DNA from: Phaeobacter gallaeciensis DSM 26640
Lineage (GTDB): Bacteria > Pseudomonadota > Alphaproteobacteria > Rhodobacterales > Rhodobacteraceae
Assembly: GCF_000511385.1 (NCBI RefSeq)
Contig: NC_023137.1
Location: 1,681,001-1,745,000, forward strand
Length of the DNA stretch: 64,000 nucleotides
Direction of reading: 5' to 3'
Shown: piece by piece, positions 18,312 to 27,657 of the stretch
Position numbering within the stretch: the first letter of the stretch is position 1
Layout of the letters: the number at the start of each line of letters is the position of its first letter
Position numbers and translations under genes: made by a program
Notes under the pieces: generated by a model
What the model saw: the letters and a program-made list of their open reading frames with translations, nothing else
What the model was told of the DNA's origin: nothing
The model's database searches: none

Positions 18312-21155
18312 ATGGCCGAATTCGACACCGCCTGGACGGTCATTATGGCGCTATTGGTGCTGATCCTGCAATGTGGGTTCCTGTGTCTGGAATCCGGCAC
18401 TGTACGCGAGAAGAATGCCGCCAACGTTGCGTTGAAAAACCTCGCCGATATTTGTCTCGTTGGGACTGTGTTCTGGATCGGCGGATTTGGCCTTATGTTT
18501 GGCAATAGCTTGGGCGGACTGGTTGGTGTTGATGGCTTTTTTCCGAACCTCTCCAATGTAATAACGGGAACCGCAGGACATGTACCTGATCACGCACAGG
18601 TCGCCAACGTCGACCACGAGGGCGGGTTGGAAACTCATGTCTCTGCAATGTTTCTGTTCCAGACAGCCTTCGCGGCAACGGCGGCGACCATCGTCTCCGG
18701 GGCTGTGGCAGAACGGGAGCGGTTTCTGGGGTATATCGCCACCTCCCTGACCTTGGCGGGGTTGGTTTACCCGCTGGCTGGGCATTGGGTGTGGAATCCG
18801 CAAGGATGGCTTCGTCAGATTGGGTTCATTGATTTTGCCGGAGCGACGGTGGTGCATAGCGTCGGTGGATGGACCGCGTTGATTGCGGTGCTTTTCCTCG
18901 GCCCCCGGCTTGGCCGCTATGGGCATAAGAACCGGTTCTTTGAAGAAAATTCGATTTCATTGATGGCGCTGGGGGGCATGCTGCTGTGGATTGGCTGGGG
19001 CGCGTTTAATGGTGGCACTGCGATGGTGTCCAACGCGGATGTGGCGCCGATTGTAGCGCGAACCATGCTGTCCGCAGCGGGCGCCGGGGTGACCTGTATC
19101 ACAGTGGGCCTGCTGTTGAACGGCCATATCCGCGCAGAGCTGTTGATCAACGGTATTTTGGGTGGGCTGGTGGCCGGGACCGCGGCAATCCATCTGGTCA
19201 CCGGACCGGTGGCATTCGTGATTGGGATCGCGGGAGCGTTGACGGTGATGTTTGTTCGCGACGTATTGGACGCGCTTAAAATTGACGATGTCGTGGGTGC
19301 TGTCCCGGTTCACCTGGCTGCGGGAGTTGTCGGAACACTGGCGGTGGCGGTTGCGGTCCCCTATGAGGCGCTCCCGGCGGGCAGTCGTCTTGGTCAGCTG
19401 GGGATTCAGATTCTTGGTGTTGGAGTGGTCGGGGCCTGGGTAATGGCCATAATGGCACCGCTCCTCTGGGTGCTGAACCGCTGCGGTTTGTTGCGCGCTA
19501 AGCCGCGGGACGAGGTGCGCGGGCTGAACCTCGTGGAAAACAATCAGCGCAACGCGCTTTTGGAACTGCTGGAGGATATGAAACGGCATCAAAGATCAGG
19601 CCGATTCAGCCAACGCGTGCGGGTCGAGCCATCGACCCAGCTTGGTGCTCTGGCGTATCGCTACAACCGCGTGCTGGATCGTGTGGAGACCGAAATCGCC
19701 GAGCGAATTGATGCCTTGCGGCGCGAACGCGATATGCGGGCCATTGCCGAAGACGCCTTTGATGCCATGTGCGAGGCCCAGAAGGAGAGTGCCTGGGCAG
19801 CGCGCCATGACAAACTGACCGGGATTGGCAACCGCAAATACCTAGAAGATTTCCTTGCCGCTCCGGTTCAGGCTCCGGGGGAGGTGACGCTTGTAATCGC
19901 GCTAGATCTAGACCGCTTCAAAGAGGTCAATGACACCTACGGCCACGCAGCAGGGGATGCGGTGCTTCAGGTCGTGGCCCGGCGGTTGTCGGGCCGGATG
20001 CGGGATGGGCGAGATTTTGCCTTTCGCATTGGGGGAGATGAATTCACCGCCTTTGTTCAGGTCTCTGACGCGGGCTCGGAAGCCGAGGAGCTATGTCAGG
20101 ACATTGCCTTCACCCTGTTAGAGCCGTTTTATTATCAGCAGGTCCGTCTTCGGTTCGGCGTGTCGGTCGGGTTTGCTGTCATGGAACCGGGGGAGCCTTT
20201 GAAATCCACGCTAAGGCGCGCGGATCTTGCGCTATATGAGGCAAAGTCATCAGGGTCAGACCGTGTGGTGGCCTATAACGATGCGATCGGGCAGGCCCAT
20301 AGCGACAAGATGAACCTGATCCGCGATTTCCGAGAGGCTTTGGAGCGCAATGAGATCACCGCGCTGTTCCAGCCGCAGATTGACGCAAAAACCGGTCGCC
20401 TTATCGGCTGCGAGGTGCTGGCGCGCTGGCAGCACCCCCATCGTGGTCTGCTGACGCCGGATGTATTCCTGCCCATCGCCGAGGAGATGAATTGCAGCGC
20501 AGATCTGGATCTGGCGATTCTTGATCTGGCTTTGCAGGGCTATTGGGAGCTGCATCGTCGGGGCATTGAGTTGCCGGGCATTTCGGTGAATGTCTCTGCG
20601 GCCCGTCTGGCCGACCCGCAACTGGTGGCGGAATTGCAGAGCCGAGATGATATTCCACGGGGTGCGCTGTCCTTTGAACTGCTGGAGACCGTGTTTCTGG
20701 ATACGATCAGCGATGATTACGCTCAGAAGATCGCCATGCTCAAGGATCTGGGCATCAGCATTGAAATCGATGATTTTGGCACCGGTCATGCCAGTATTGC
20801 GGGTGTTTTAGCCTTACAGCCTGATCGGCTCAAGATTGACAGGGTTTTCGCCAGTGAAATTGATCGCAAACCGGCACGTCAGGACCTGATGCGCGGGCTG
20901 ATAGAAATGGCGGCGAGCGTCGGCGCAGAGACTGTGGTTGAGGGGGTTGAGACATGGGAGGAGGCAAGGGTCCTCACTGCCCTGGGCGCGGATGTGCTGC
21001 AGGGCTATGTGATTGGCCGCCCGATGGCGTTCGAGGATTTGCTGCGCTGGCATAGCGCCCGCGAGGGGCAGGCGGATGCGGTCGCCGCGCCCGATGGGGC
21101 GCCTGACAAGACGTCGGACCGGGATAAGGAACGTTCCCTGCGCAGCACAGGATAA
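18312..21155 (+). CDS. Ammonium transporter domain fused to HAMP-like linker, GGDEF and EAL domains
   Basis: 947-residue membrane protein. Residues about 1-400 are an Amt/MEP/Rh domain. It keeps the pore pair His182 (in DFAGATVVH) and His334 (in PVHLAAG), and Asp174, equivalent to AmtB D160 by its eight-residue spacing to the His. The Phe-gate contexts FQTAFA and WGAFNGG are also kept. Residues about 400-520 look like a HAMP-like and coiled-coil linker. A GGDEF domain follows with intact GGDEF at 574-578 but no RxxD inhibitory site at the usual position. The EAL domain shows EVL at 701-703 in place of EAL and keeps NVSA, FELLET, DDFGTG and VEGVE, so both catalytic centres look usable. ATG 18312 has GGAGGGG five bases upstream; the longer frame from 18219 has no such site. 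Likely an ammonium receptor or transceptor controlling c-di-GMP. Confidence 0.93.
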   Translation: MAEFDTAWTVIMALLVLILQCGFLCLESGTVREKNAANVALKNLADICLVGTVFWIGGFGLMFGNSLGGLVGVDGFFPNLSNVITGTAGHVPDHAQVANVDHEGGLETHVSAMFLFQTAFAATAATIVSGAVAERERFLGYIATSLTLAGLVYPLAGHWVWNPQGWLRQIGFIDFAGATVVHSVGGWTALIAVLFLGPRLGRYGHKNRFFEENSISLMALGGMLLWIGWGAFNGGTAMVSNADVAPIVARTMLSAAGAGVTCITVGLLLNGHIRAELLINGILGGLVAGTAAIHLVTGPVAFVIGIAGALTVMFVRDVLDALKIDDVVGAVPVHLAAGVVGTLAVAVAVPYEALPAGSRLGQLGIQILGVGVVGAWVMAIMAPLLWVLNRCGLLRAKPRDEVRGLNLVENNQRNALLELLEDMKRHQRSGRFSQRVRVEPSTQLGALAYRYNRVLDRVETEIAERIDALRRERDMRAIAEDAFDAMCEAQKESAWAARHDKLTGIGNRKYLEDFLAAPVQAPGEVTLVIALDLDRFKEVNDTYGHAAGDAVLQVVARRLSGRMRDGRDFAFRIGGDEFTAFVQVSDAGSEAEELCQDIAFTLLEPFYYQQVRLRFGVSVGFAVMEPGEPLKSTLRRADLALYEAKSSGSDRVVAYNDAIGQAHSDKMNLIRDFREALERNEITALFQPQIDAKTGRLIGCEVLARWQHPHRGLLTPDVFLPIAEEMNCSADLDLAILDLALQGYWELHRRGIELPGISVNVSAARLADPQLVAELQSRDDIPRGALSFELLETVFLDTISDDYAQKIAMLKDLGISIEIDDFGTGHASIAGVLALQPDRLKIDRVFASEIDRKPARQDLMRGLIEMAASVGAETVVEGVETWEEARVLTALGADVLQGYVIGRPMAFEDLLRWHSAREGQADAVAAPDGAPDKTSDRDKERSLRSTG

Positions 21156-21557
21156 GCGGGTCCTGGTGCCTTATGTTAATGTGCTGTTTGAGGTCGTCGG
21201 TCGGTGTTGCCGGTCGCTGTAGGCAGCCGCGCCCTAATATGGGCCCCGGCCGGGTGACCGCCCCACAAGGATCAACGCATGAACCGATGGGTTTCTGCCG
21301 CCTCCTGGGCAGGACAGTGGTCGCTGATGGCGGCGGATGACCTATGTCGAATCGCGCCGTACGTCTCTTGATCGGTGGCCTTGGGGCGGTGGGTGATACC
21401 GCAAGGTTTGCGATGGGTGATCGGGCATTATGGCTTCAATACGCTGATATGAATGCATAATATATTGTCCTACAATAAGATTGATAATGTCGGACAATAC
21501 TGACATGCTTTTCCGAGACGGGGTTCGGCACAACGCCGACCCAAAGAGAGGCAGAGC
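21156..21557. other. Intergenic region with a possible tiny ORF and the regulator's operators
   Basis: About 400 bases. Near 21279-21371 is a 30-codon open frame (begins MNRWVSAASWAGQW) with AAGGA seven bases before its ATG; it is unrecognised and may be chance. The last 100 bases carry the tandem operator described separately. No terminator with a T tract was seen after the Amt fusion gene. Confidence 0.3.
21463..21499. promoter_or_regulatory. Tandem FadR-type operators
   Basis: TATTGTCCTACAATA (21463-21477) is a perfect palindrome containing TTGT-N3-ACAA, which fits the TNGTNNNACNA site of FadR-subfamily GntR regulators. A second copy, TAATGTCGGACAATA (21485-21499), matches at 12 of 15 positions. 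Their centres are 22 bases apart, two helical turns, so two dimers could bind one face. They lie 59-95 bases before the regulator gene, implying autoregulation of the operon. Confidence 0.7.
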
Positions 21558-22304
21558 ATGGCAGCGCGTGATCCGAAACAATTCAGCCACAGCATGGCGC
21601 CACTTCCGGCGCGCAGCAGCAGCCGCGATGTTCTGGAAGCTTTGACGCATATGATTGAGCTGGAAGGGCTTGGCATCGGTGACCGACTGCCACCGGAGGT
21701 CGACATTGCCCGCCAGCTTGGGATTGGTCGTGCCAAAGTACGTGAGGCGCTGACCGCCTGGCAGAACATGGGCATCGTGACCCGCAACAAAAAGGCCGGT
21801 ACGCGGCTCGCTACCGAGGTGGTTTCCAACGCCATTCACTTGCCCGTAACGCTCAAGCTGGAGGCCGAGAGCCTGCTGCGAACCCATGCCGTGCGTCGCC
21901 CGCTTGAGATCGAAACCGTGCGCCTGGCGACGCGCAATGTCACGCCGCAGAGCGGCCGTATCATTATGGGGCGCGTGGGTGAGTTGATTGCGATCCATGG
22001 CGCCGGGCAGGACTGGCGCGCGGCGGACTACCGTTTTCACGAAGCGTTGCAGGAAGCCTCTGGTAACCCGCTGTTCGGTCAGCTGATCCAGCAGATCCAA
22101 CATGGCTTTAACGAGGTATATGAGGCGCCGTTTGGCAAGCCGCATCTGGGCGAGGCGTCGATCCCGTTGCATCTGCCGCTTGCCGAAGCCGTGGTGGCCG
22201 GTGACGAGAGCGCTGCGGTGGCGGTTATGGAACGCATTCTGGATATGGTCGAGGCGGAGATCCGCGAGTCGATGCAGTCGATGATGGAGGGGCGCAATGA
22301 CTGA
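21558..22304 (+). CDS. GntR-family transcriptional regulator, FadR subfamily
   Basis: 248-residue DNA-binding repressor or activator. Residues about 20-88 form the winged helix-turn-helix (GIGDRLPPEVDIARQLGIGR then VREALTAWQNMGIVTR), and residues about 105-230 an all-helical FCD ligand domain. In this subfamily the FCD domain often binds a metal plus an organic acid or sugar derivative; Asp and His residues at DYRFHEAL and HLPLAEAV are placed for that. It is the first gene of the run to 28911 and overlaps the next gene by eight bases. The two palindromes 59-95 bases upstream are the likely operators. The effector is probably the substrate of the ABC importer or an early catabolite. Confidence 0.93.
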   Translation: MAARDPKQFSHSMAPLPARSSSRDVLEALTHMIELEGLGIGDRLPPEVDIARQLGIGRAKVREALTAWQNMGIVTRNKKAGTRLATEVVSNAIHLPVTLKLEAESLLRTHAVRRPLEIETVRLATRNVTPQSGRIIMGRVGELIAIHGAGQDWRAADYRFHEALQEASGNPLFGQLIQQIQHGFNEVYEAPFGKPHLGEASIPLHLPLAEAVVAGDESAAVAVMERILDMVEAEIRESMQSMMEGRND

Positions 22305-23448
22305 GGGTCAGGATCTGGCGACACTGATGGCGGCGGTCATGGACGACGGGAGCGGTTCGATCACGCCACCGATTGTGCAGACGTCGCTGTTCAGCTTTGA
22401 CAGCTATGAGGCGTTTGAGGACCGGATGGCTGGGCGCAGTAACGCGGCGATCTACACGCGCGTGCAGAACCCGACAGTTGCCGCATTTGAAGCGCTGATG
22501 GCCAAGGCAGAGCAAGGCGAGGCGGCGGTTGGCTTTGCCTCCGGGATGGCGGCAATTTCGTCGACGCTGATGGCCTTTGTCAAACCTGGGGACCGGATCG
22601 CCTGCGTTGAGCATGTCTACCCTGACAGTTATCGGTTCATGGAGCGTATGCTGCGGCCATTTGGGGTGGAGATCGACTATTACGCACCACATCAGCTGGA
22701 AGAAGAGCCGGAGTTATTGAGCGGGGTTCGGCTCGCCTATCTCGAAAGCCCCAGCTCGGTCGTGTTTCAGCCGCTGAACCTCAAGAAGGTGACAGCCCAT
22801 GCCAAACGGCACGGCGTAATAACGATGATCGACAACTCCTGGGCCAGCCCGGTGTTTCAAAAACCGCTGACACAGGGTGTTGATATTGTTCTGCATTCTG
22901 CGTCCAAATACATCTCCGGCCATTCCGATACAGTGGCCGGCGTGGTGGTTGCGGCGCAGCAATATATTGACCGGATCCGTGATCTGACACTGCCGCTCCT
23001 GGGCGCCAAACTGGCGCCGTTTGAGGCGTTTCTGCTGACACGCGGCCTGCGGACCCTCTCTGCCCGGATGCGTCAGCATCAGGCCACGGCGACGCTGTTT
23101 GTTGATCGCCTGTCGGCATCGCCACAGGTGCGCCGGGTGCATTCTCCGGGGCCAAACGCGGTTCCAGGGCTGACCGGACGTTCTGGACTTATGGCGGTCG
23201 AATTTGACGATAGCGTGGATATTCCTGCGTTTTCCAATGCGCTTCGCCATTTTCGGTTGGGCGTCAGCTGGGGCGGATTTGAGAGCCTGATCCTGCCAGC
23301 CCGTGTCGGGCTTGCACAGATCGGCGAAGAAAATTCGATGCAGCGTTTTGGAGTTTCGCCGAACCTCGTTCGGCTGAACCTCGGGCTGGAGGAGGCCGAG
23401 GACCTGTGGGCGGATATCACATCTGCCCTCGCGACCAGCACGGTCTGA
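22297..23448 (+). CDS. Cys/Met-metabolism PLP enzyme (cystathionine gamma-synthase / beta-lyase family)
   Basis: 383-residue fold-type I PLP enzyme. Seen are IYTRVQNPT (Tyr and Arg contacting the phosphate of the neighbouring subunit), GFASGMAAIS, MIDNSWASP with the pyridine-N Asp, and HSASKYISGHSDTVAGVV with the Schiff-base Lys. The C terminus SPNLVRLNLGLEE carries the carboxylate-binding Arg. The family covers elimination and replacement at the beta or gamma carbon of sulfur amino acids and related compounds; exact chemistry is not decidable. The start overlaps the regulator gene, so it is part of the ABC operon. That is odd for a sugar-type importer and suggests a substrate with an amino-acid part, or an operon with two purposes. 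Confidence 0.85.
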   Translation: MTEGQDLATLMAAVMDDGSGSITPPIVQTSLFSFDSYEAFEDRMAGRSNAAIYTRVQNPTVAAFEALMAKAEQGEAAVGFASGMAAISSTLMAFVKPGDRIACVEHVYPDSYRFMERMLRPFGVEIDYYAPHQLEEEPELLSGVRLAYLESPSSVVFQPLNLKKVTAHAKRHGVITMIDNSWASPVFQKPLTQGVDIVLHSASKYISGHSDTVAGVVVAAQQYIDRIRDLTLPLLGAKLAPFEAFLLTRGLRTLSARMRQHQATATLFVDRLSASPQVRRVHSPGPNAVPGLTGRSGLMAVEFDDSVDIPAFSNALRHFRLGVSWGGFESLILPARVGLAQIGEENSMQRFGVSPNLVRLNLGLEEAEDLWADITSALATSTV

Positions 23449-23489
23449 CAGGGCCGTGTGCACCGTCACACGACAAGGGGAAGGACAAG

Positions 23490-24746
23490 ATGAGAAAATT
23501 TCTGACAGGGATTACCACCGCAGCGATGCTGATGGGAAGCGCCGCCTATGCGGAAACAACGCTAAAGCTGGTCGAAGTGATCACCAGCCCGGAGCGCACC
23601 AAGGTTTTGCAGGGCATCGTGGACGGCTATGAGGCCGCGAACCCGGATGTGACGGTTGAGATTATCAGCCTGCCGTGGGGACAGGCGTTTGAGAAGCTGG
23701 CCACAATGGTCGCCGGTGGCGATATCCCGGATGTGGTTGAAATGCCCGATACATGGCAGGCGCTTTATGCGGGGTCCGGCCAGTTGGCCAGTCTGACTGA
23801 TCACGTCGCTGACTGGGAGCATGGCGCCACCCTCACAGAGAAGACAGTTGCCATGGGCAGTCAGGCCGGGGATCTCTATATGATCCCATACGGGTTCTAT
23901 CTTCGGGCGATGTTCTACAACAAGAATCTGCTGGCCGAAGCCGGTGTTGAGCCGCCGGAAACCATGGCAGACTTCATGGCCGCGTCGGCAGCGGTGTCCG
24001 AGTTGGAGGGCAAATCAGGCTACTGCCTGCGAGGTGGTCCCGGTGGCACCAATGGCTGGGTGATGATGGCGGCTGCCATGAACGGCACCAACGACTTCTT
24101 CACGGATGATGGCAAAAGCCGAATGAACGAACCTGGCTCGGTCGAGGGCATCCAGTTCATGCTTGACCTCTATCAGAACGGTTACGCACCGAAGGATGCG
24201 GTCAGCTGGGGCTTTAACGAGATCGTGGCAGGCTTTTATTCTGGCACCTGTGCGTTCCTCGATCAGGACCCGGATGCTCTGATCGCGATTTCGGAACGGA
24301 TGCCTGCGGAGGATTTTGCGGTGATCCCGATGCCTGTCGGACCTTCGGGAAAGGCGTTCCCGACCATCGGTTTTGCCGGGTGGTCAATCTTCAAGGCAAC
24401 CGCGCATGAGGACGAGGCCTTTGATCTGGTGGCGGCCTTGTCTGCGCCGGAGGCCAATGGCACCTGGGCGAAACGCGTTGGTGTGATCCCGGTTCACAAG
24501 GGAGCTGATCAGGATCCCTATTTCCAGACAGAGCAATTTGAAGGCTGGTTCAAGGAGCTGAATGGCGAACAGTATGAGCCCACAACCATGCCGACCTATC
24601 TGGAGAAATGGGGTTATTTTGCCAGCACGGTGGTTCTGGAAACCAGCCAGGAAGCACTGCTCGGGCAGCGCAGCGCTCAGGATCTGGCGGATGAATGGGC
24701 AGAATTCCTGACCGATGAACACGCCAAATGGCAGGCAAAGCAGTGA
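23490..24746 (+). CDS. ABC importer substrate-binding protein, family 1 (sugar type)
   Basis: 418-residue periplasmic protein. Residues 1-21 form a signal peptide (MRKFLTGITTAAMLMGSAAYA). The mature part has the family 1 solute-binding look: TLKLVEVITSPERTKVLQGIVDGYE, PWGQAFEKLATMVAGGDIPDVVEM, and MIPYGFYLRAMFYNKNLLAEAG. AAGGGGAAGGA lies ahead of ATG 23490; the frame is open upstream to 23406 but overlaps the previous gene. It is followed without gap by two permeases and an ATPase. Family members bind mono- or oligosaccharides and polyols; the ligand is unknown. Confidence 0.92.
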   Translation: MRKFLTGITTAAMLMGSAAYAETTLKLVEVITSPERTKVLQGIVDGYEAANPDVTVEIISLPWGQAFEKLATMVAGGDIPDVVEMPDTWQALYAGSGQLASLTDHVADWEHGATLTEKTVAMGSQAGDLYMIPYGFYLRAMFYNKNLLAEAGVEPPETMADFMAASAAVSELEGKSGYCLRGGPGGTNGWVMMAAAMNGTNDFFTDDGKSRMNEPGSVEGIQFMLDLYQNGYAPKDAVSWGFNEIVAGFYSGTCAFLDQDPDALIAISERMPAEDFAVIPMPVGPSGKAFPTIGFAGWSIFKATAHEDEAFDLVAALSAPEANGTWAKRVGVIPVHKGADQDPYFQTEQFEGWFKELNGEQYEPTTMPTYLEKWGYFASTVVLETSQEALLGQRSAQDLADEWAEFLTDEHAKWQAKQ

Positions 24747-25678
24747 CTGCGCGCGCAAAAACAACCGTCGTGCCCGGGGGAACCGGGGCACGACGCTCGC
24801 TCTACTGGCAGTATATGGTAGAGCCGTTTCTCTACCTGTCGCCGATGATCCTGTTGATCGGAAGCGTTATGCTGATGCCGCTGGCTATCGGAATCTCCTA
24901 TTCCTTTCAGTCTATTGAGTTGCTCAACCCCTTTGCTACTGGTTGGGTCGGCTTGGAAAACTATGAGAAGCTGTGGAGCGACCGCAAATTCTGGATAGCG
25001 CTGGAGAACACTGTCTTCTGGACCTTCTGGTCGATATTCTTTCAGTTTTTCCTCGGGCTCGGCCTGGCCATGCTGCTGAATACACAGTTCTTCGGTAAGA
25101 AGTTGTTTCAGGCACTGGTGTTTTTGCCCTGGGCGGTGCCCACGTTCCTGTCTGCTTTGACCTGGGCCTGGCTGTTTAACCCGGTGATCGGACCGATCCC
25201 GCATTGGTTGGCCGCCCTTGGGGTGCTGTCTGAGCCCTATAATATCCTGGGTGATCCTGATCTGGCGATTTGGGGACCGATCACGGCCAATATTTGGTTC
25301 GGGGTACCGTTCTTTGCGATCACGCTGCTGGCGGCGCTGCAATCCATTCCCGGCGAGTTATACGAAGCGGCAGAGATTGATGGCGCGACGCCTTGGCAGA
25401 GTTTCACCAAGATCACGCTGCCGTTTCTGGCGCCGATGATTGCCATCACAGTGATGCTGCGCACCATCTGGATTGCCAATTTCGCGGATCTGATTTTCGT
25501 AATGACGGGTGGTGGACCGGCAAATTCGACGCAGATCCTATCCACCTATATTTTCACCACTGCGTTCCGCAAATTGGACTTTGGCTATGCCTCGACCATT
25601 GCGGTGGCGCTGCTGATCATCCTGCTGGCCTATGCTGTCATCCTGCTTTGGATGCGCAAGCGGCTGGTCAAGATCTGA
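24743..25678 (+). CDS. ABC importer permease (MalF/UgpA type)
   Basis: 311-residue inner-membrane subunit with six transmembrane segments. The EAA loop that docks on the ATPase reads LYEAAEIDGATPWQSFTKITLPFL, a close match to the carbohydrate-importer consensus. The GTG at 24743 overlaps the binding-protein stop as GTGA; an ATG at 24728 is an alternative start. It is followed by the second permease after nine bases. Pairs with it to form the translocation pore for the binding protein's ligand. Confidence 0.92.
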   Translation: MTARAKTTVVPGGTGARRSLYWQYMVEPFLYLSPMILLIGSVMLMPLAIGISYSFQSIELLNPFATGWVGLENYEKLWSDRKFWIALENTVFWTFWSIFFQFFLGLGLAMLLNTQFFGKKLFQALVFLPWAVPTFLSALTWAWLFNPVIGPIPHWLAALGVLSEPYNILGDPDLAIWGPITANIWFGVPFFAITLLAALQSIPGELYEAAEIDGATPWQSFTKITLPFLAPMIAITVMLRTIWIANFADLIFVMTGGGPANSTQILSTYIFTTAFRKLDFGYASTIAVALLIILLAYAVILLWMRKRLVKI

Positions 25679-25687
25679 GGTTTTCCA

Positions 25688-26539
25688 ATGAGTTCTGTCG
25701 TACGCTCAAACAGTCGCCATCCGGCACTGGCGTTCGGGAAATATGCGGCCATCGCTTTCTACCTGTGCTTTGCGCTGTTTCCGCTTTACTGGCTGATGAA
25801 AATCGCAATCACACCGGATGCGCTGATTTTCTCCGAGGGCACGCGGATGCTGCCTTCAGCTGTGACGTTCGAGAATTTCGCCACGGTGTTGTTTGAGACG
25901 GAGTTCCTTGCTTATTTCTGGAATTCGCTTACAGTATCGCTGGGGACCGCGTTCTTTACCACGCTGATTGCCGCTGGGGCAGGCTATGCCTTTTCGCGGT
26001 TTGTCTTCGCAGGCAAGCGGATCATCATCGCGGTGATGCTGATCACCCAGATGTTTCCGCTGTTGATGATCATTGCACCGATCTACAAAATCGTGGCCGA
26101 CCTCGGACTGCTGAACTCGCTCACCTCGCTGATCGTGGTCTACACCGCCTTCAACATCCCTTTCGCCACCTTCCTTATGCAATCCTTCTTTGACGGGATC
26201 CCGAAGGATCTGGAAGAAGCTGCGATGATGGATGGGTGCTCGCGGTTTCAGGCGTTGCGCACGGTTGTGTTCCCGCTGACCCTGCCGGGGTTGGGAGCGA
26301 CACTTGGATTTGTCTTCACCGCCGCGTGGTCTGAGCTGCTGTTCGCGCTGATGCTGATCTCGAAGAATGACGCGATGACCTTCCCGGTTGGGCTGTTGAC
26401 TTTCGTGTCGAAATTCTCGGTCGACTGGGGGCAGATGATGGCGGCTGGGGTTCTGGCGCTGGTGCCGAGCTGTCTGTTTTTCATTTTCATACAACGCTAC
26501 CTCGTGCAGGGCCTCACGTCCGGCGCGGTCAAGGGATAG
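25688..26539 (+). CDS. ABC importer permease (MalG/UgpE type)
   Basis: 283-residue inner-membrane subunit with six predicted helices. Its EAA loop is DLEEAAMMDGCSRFQALRTV, followed by LPGLGATLGFVFTAAW. MTFPVGL, usual near the end of MalG-type subunits, is present. The ATPase gene starts eleven bases later. Together with the preceding permease it gives the heterodimeric channel of a carbohydrate-type importer. Confidence 0.92.
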   Translation: MSSVVRSNSRHPALAFGKYAAIAFYLCFALFPLYWLMKIAITPDALIFSEGTRMLPSAVTFENFATVLFETEFLAYFWNSLTVSLGTAFFTTLIAAGAGYAFSRFVFAGKRIIIAVMLITQMFPLLMIIAPIYKIVADLGLLNSLTSLIVVYTAFNIPFATFLMQSFFDGIPKDLEEAAMMDGCSRFQALRTVVFPLTLPGLGATLGFVFTAAWSELLFALMLISKNDAMTFPVGLLTFVSKFSVDWGQMMAAGVLALVPSCLFFIFIQRYLVQGLTSGAVKG

Positions 26540-26550
26540 GGGGCCGGATC

Positions 26551-27618
26551 ATGGCACGGATCGAACTCAGAGATGTGGCGAAACGCTATGGCGCCGTGGA
26601 GGTGCTGCGCGATATCAATCTTGATATTCAGGACGGTGAATTCATCGTTCTTGTGGGGCCATCGGGCTGCGGAAAATCTACGCTGCTGCGCATGATTGCC
26701 GGGCTTGAGCCGATCACATCGGGTGATTTTGAGATCGATGGTGAGCGGATGAATGATGTCCGTCCGCGCGACCGCGATATTGCGATGGTGTTTCAATCTT
26801 ATGCGCTCTACCCGCATATGGATGTGGCGCGAAACATGGGGTTCTCAATGGAGATCCGCAAAGATCCCGCGGAGACGCGTCGCTCCCGTGTTGCCAGGGC
26901 GGCGGAGACTCTGGGGCTTTCGTCCTTGGTTGACCGCCTGCCAAAGGCGCTATCGGGCGGCCAGCGTCAGCGCGTCGCCATGGGCCGTGCCATTATCCGG
27001 GATCCCCGCGCGTTTCTGTTTGATGAGCCGCTGTCCAATCTGGACGCTGCACTGCGTGTTGAGATGCGGCTAGAGATTGCCCGGCTACACAAGCAACTGG
27101 GCGCCACCATGATCTATGTGACCCACGATCAGGTGGAGGCGCTGACGCTCGCCGATCGCATCGTAGTGTTGAACGGCGGCGATATTCAGCAGGTCGGCTC
27201 GCCACTTGAGCTCTATGAACGCCCTGCCAACAAATTTGTCGCGCAGTTCATCGGCTCCCCCACAATGAACATTCTGCCGGTGTCCGGTGCTGCCTCTGGC
27301 GTGATGGCGGCAAACGGAATGATGCTGACGCTGGATCATATGCACGACACGGCTGCGGCGGTTGAGTTGGGCATCCGGCCAGAACATCTGGATGTGGTGG
27401 AGCCGGGTGAGGGGCATCTGACCGCTGTTGCTGATGTGGTGGAGCGGTTGGGCTCTGACACCAATATCTATGCCAAAGTTGACGGGGTAGGACCGCTTAT
27501 GGTCCGTAAGCACGGCAATGTGCCGGTGCGAAGCGGAGAGCGGCTGGGCTTGCGCGTGCAGCCCCAAAATGCGCATATCTTTGATGCGCGCGGCGTGGCC
27601 TTGAGCCCTGTAGCCTAA
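26551..27618 (+). CDS. ABC importer ATP-binding protein (MalK/UgpC type)
   Basis: 355-residue cytoplasmic ATPase. Walker A is GPSGCGKST, the Q loop is in FQSYALYPHM, the signature is LSGGQRQR, Walker B is FLFDEPLSNLD and the switch His is in YVTHDQVEA. A C-terminal part from about residue 240 has the TOBE/OB-fold regulatory domain found in MalK and UgpC (IGSPTMNILP, LGIRPEHLDV). One ATPase gene serving two permeases implies a homodimer. It is followed after 39 bases by the AGE-family gene. Confidence 0.95.
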   Translation: MARIELRDVAKRYGAVEVLRDINLDIQDGEFIVLVGPSGCGKSTLLRMIAGLEPITSGDFEIDGERMNDVRPRDRDIAMVFQSYALYPHMDVARNMGFSMEIRKDPAETRRSRVARAAETLGLSSLVDRLPKALSGGQRQRVAMGRAIIRDPRAFLFDEPLSNLDAALRVEMRLEIARLHKQLGATMIYVTHDQVEALTLADRIVVLNGGDIQQVGSPLELYERPANKFVAQFIGSPTMNILPVSGAASGVMAANGMMLTLDHMHDTAAAVELGIRPEHLDVVEPGEGHLTAVADVVERLGSDTNIYAKVDGVGPLMVRKHGNVPVRSGERLGLRVQPQNAHIFDARGVALSPVA

Positions 27619-27657
27619 TTCAGCATCGCGCCTCGGATACGAAAAGGAGACCGGCTG

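Noticed and set aside
22297..23448. Second methionine gamma-lyase
   Set aside because: It lacks the LYGC motif with the diagnostic Cys seen in mdeA; the matching segment reads HVYPDSYRF.
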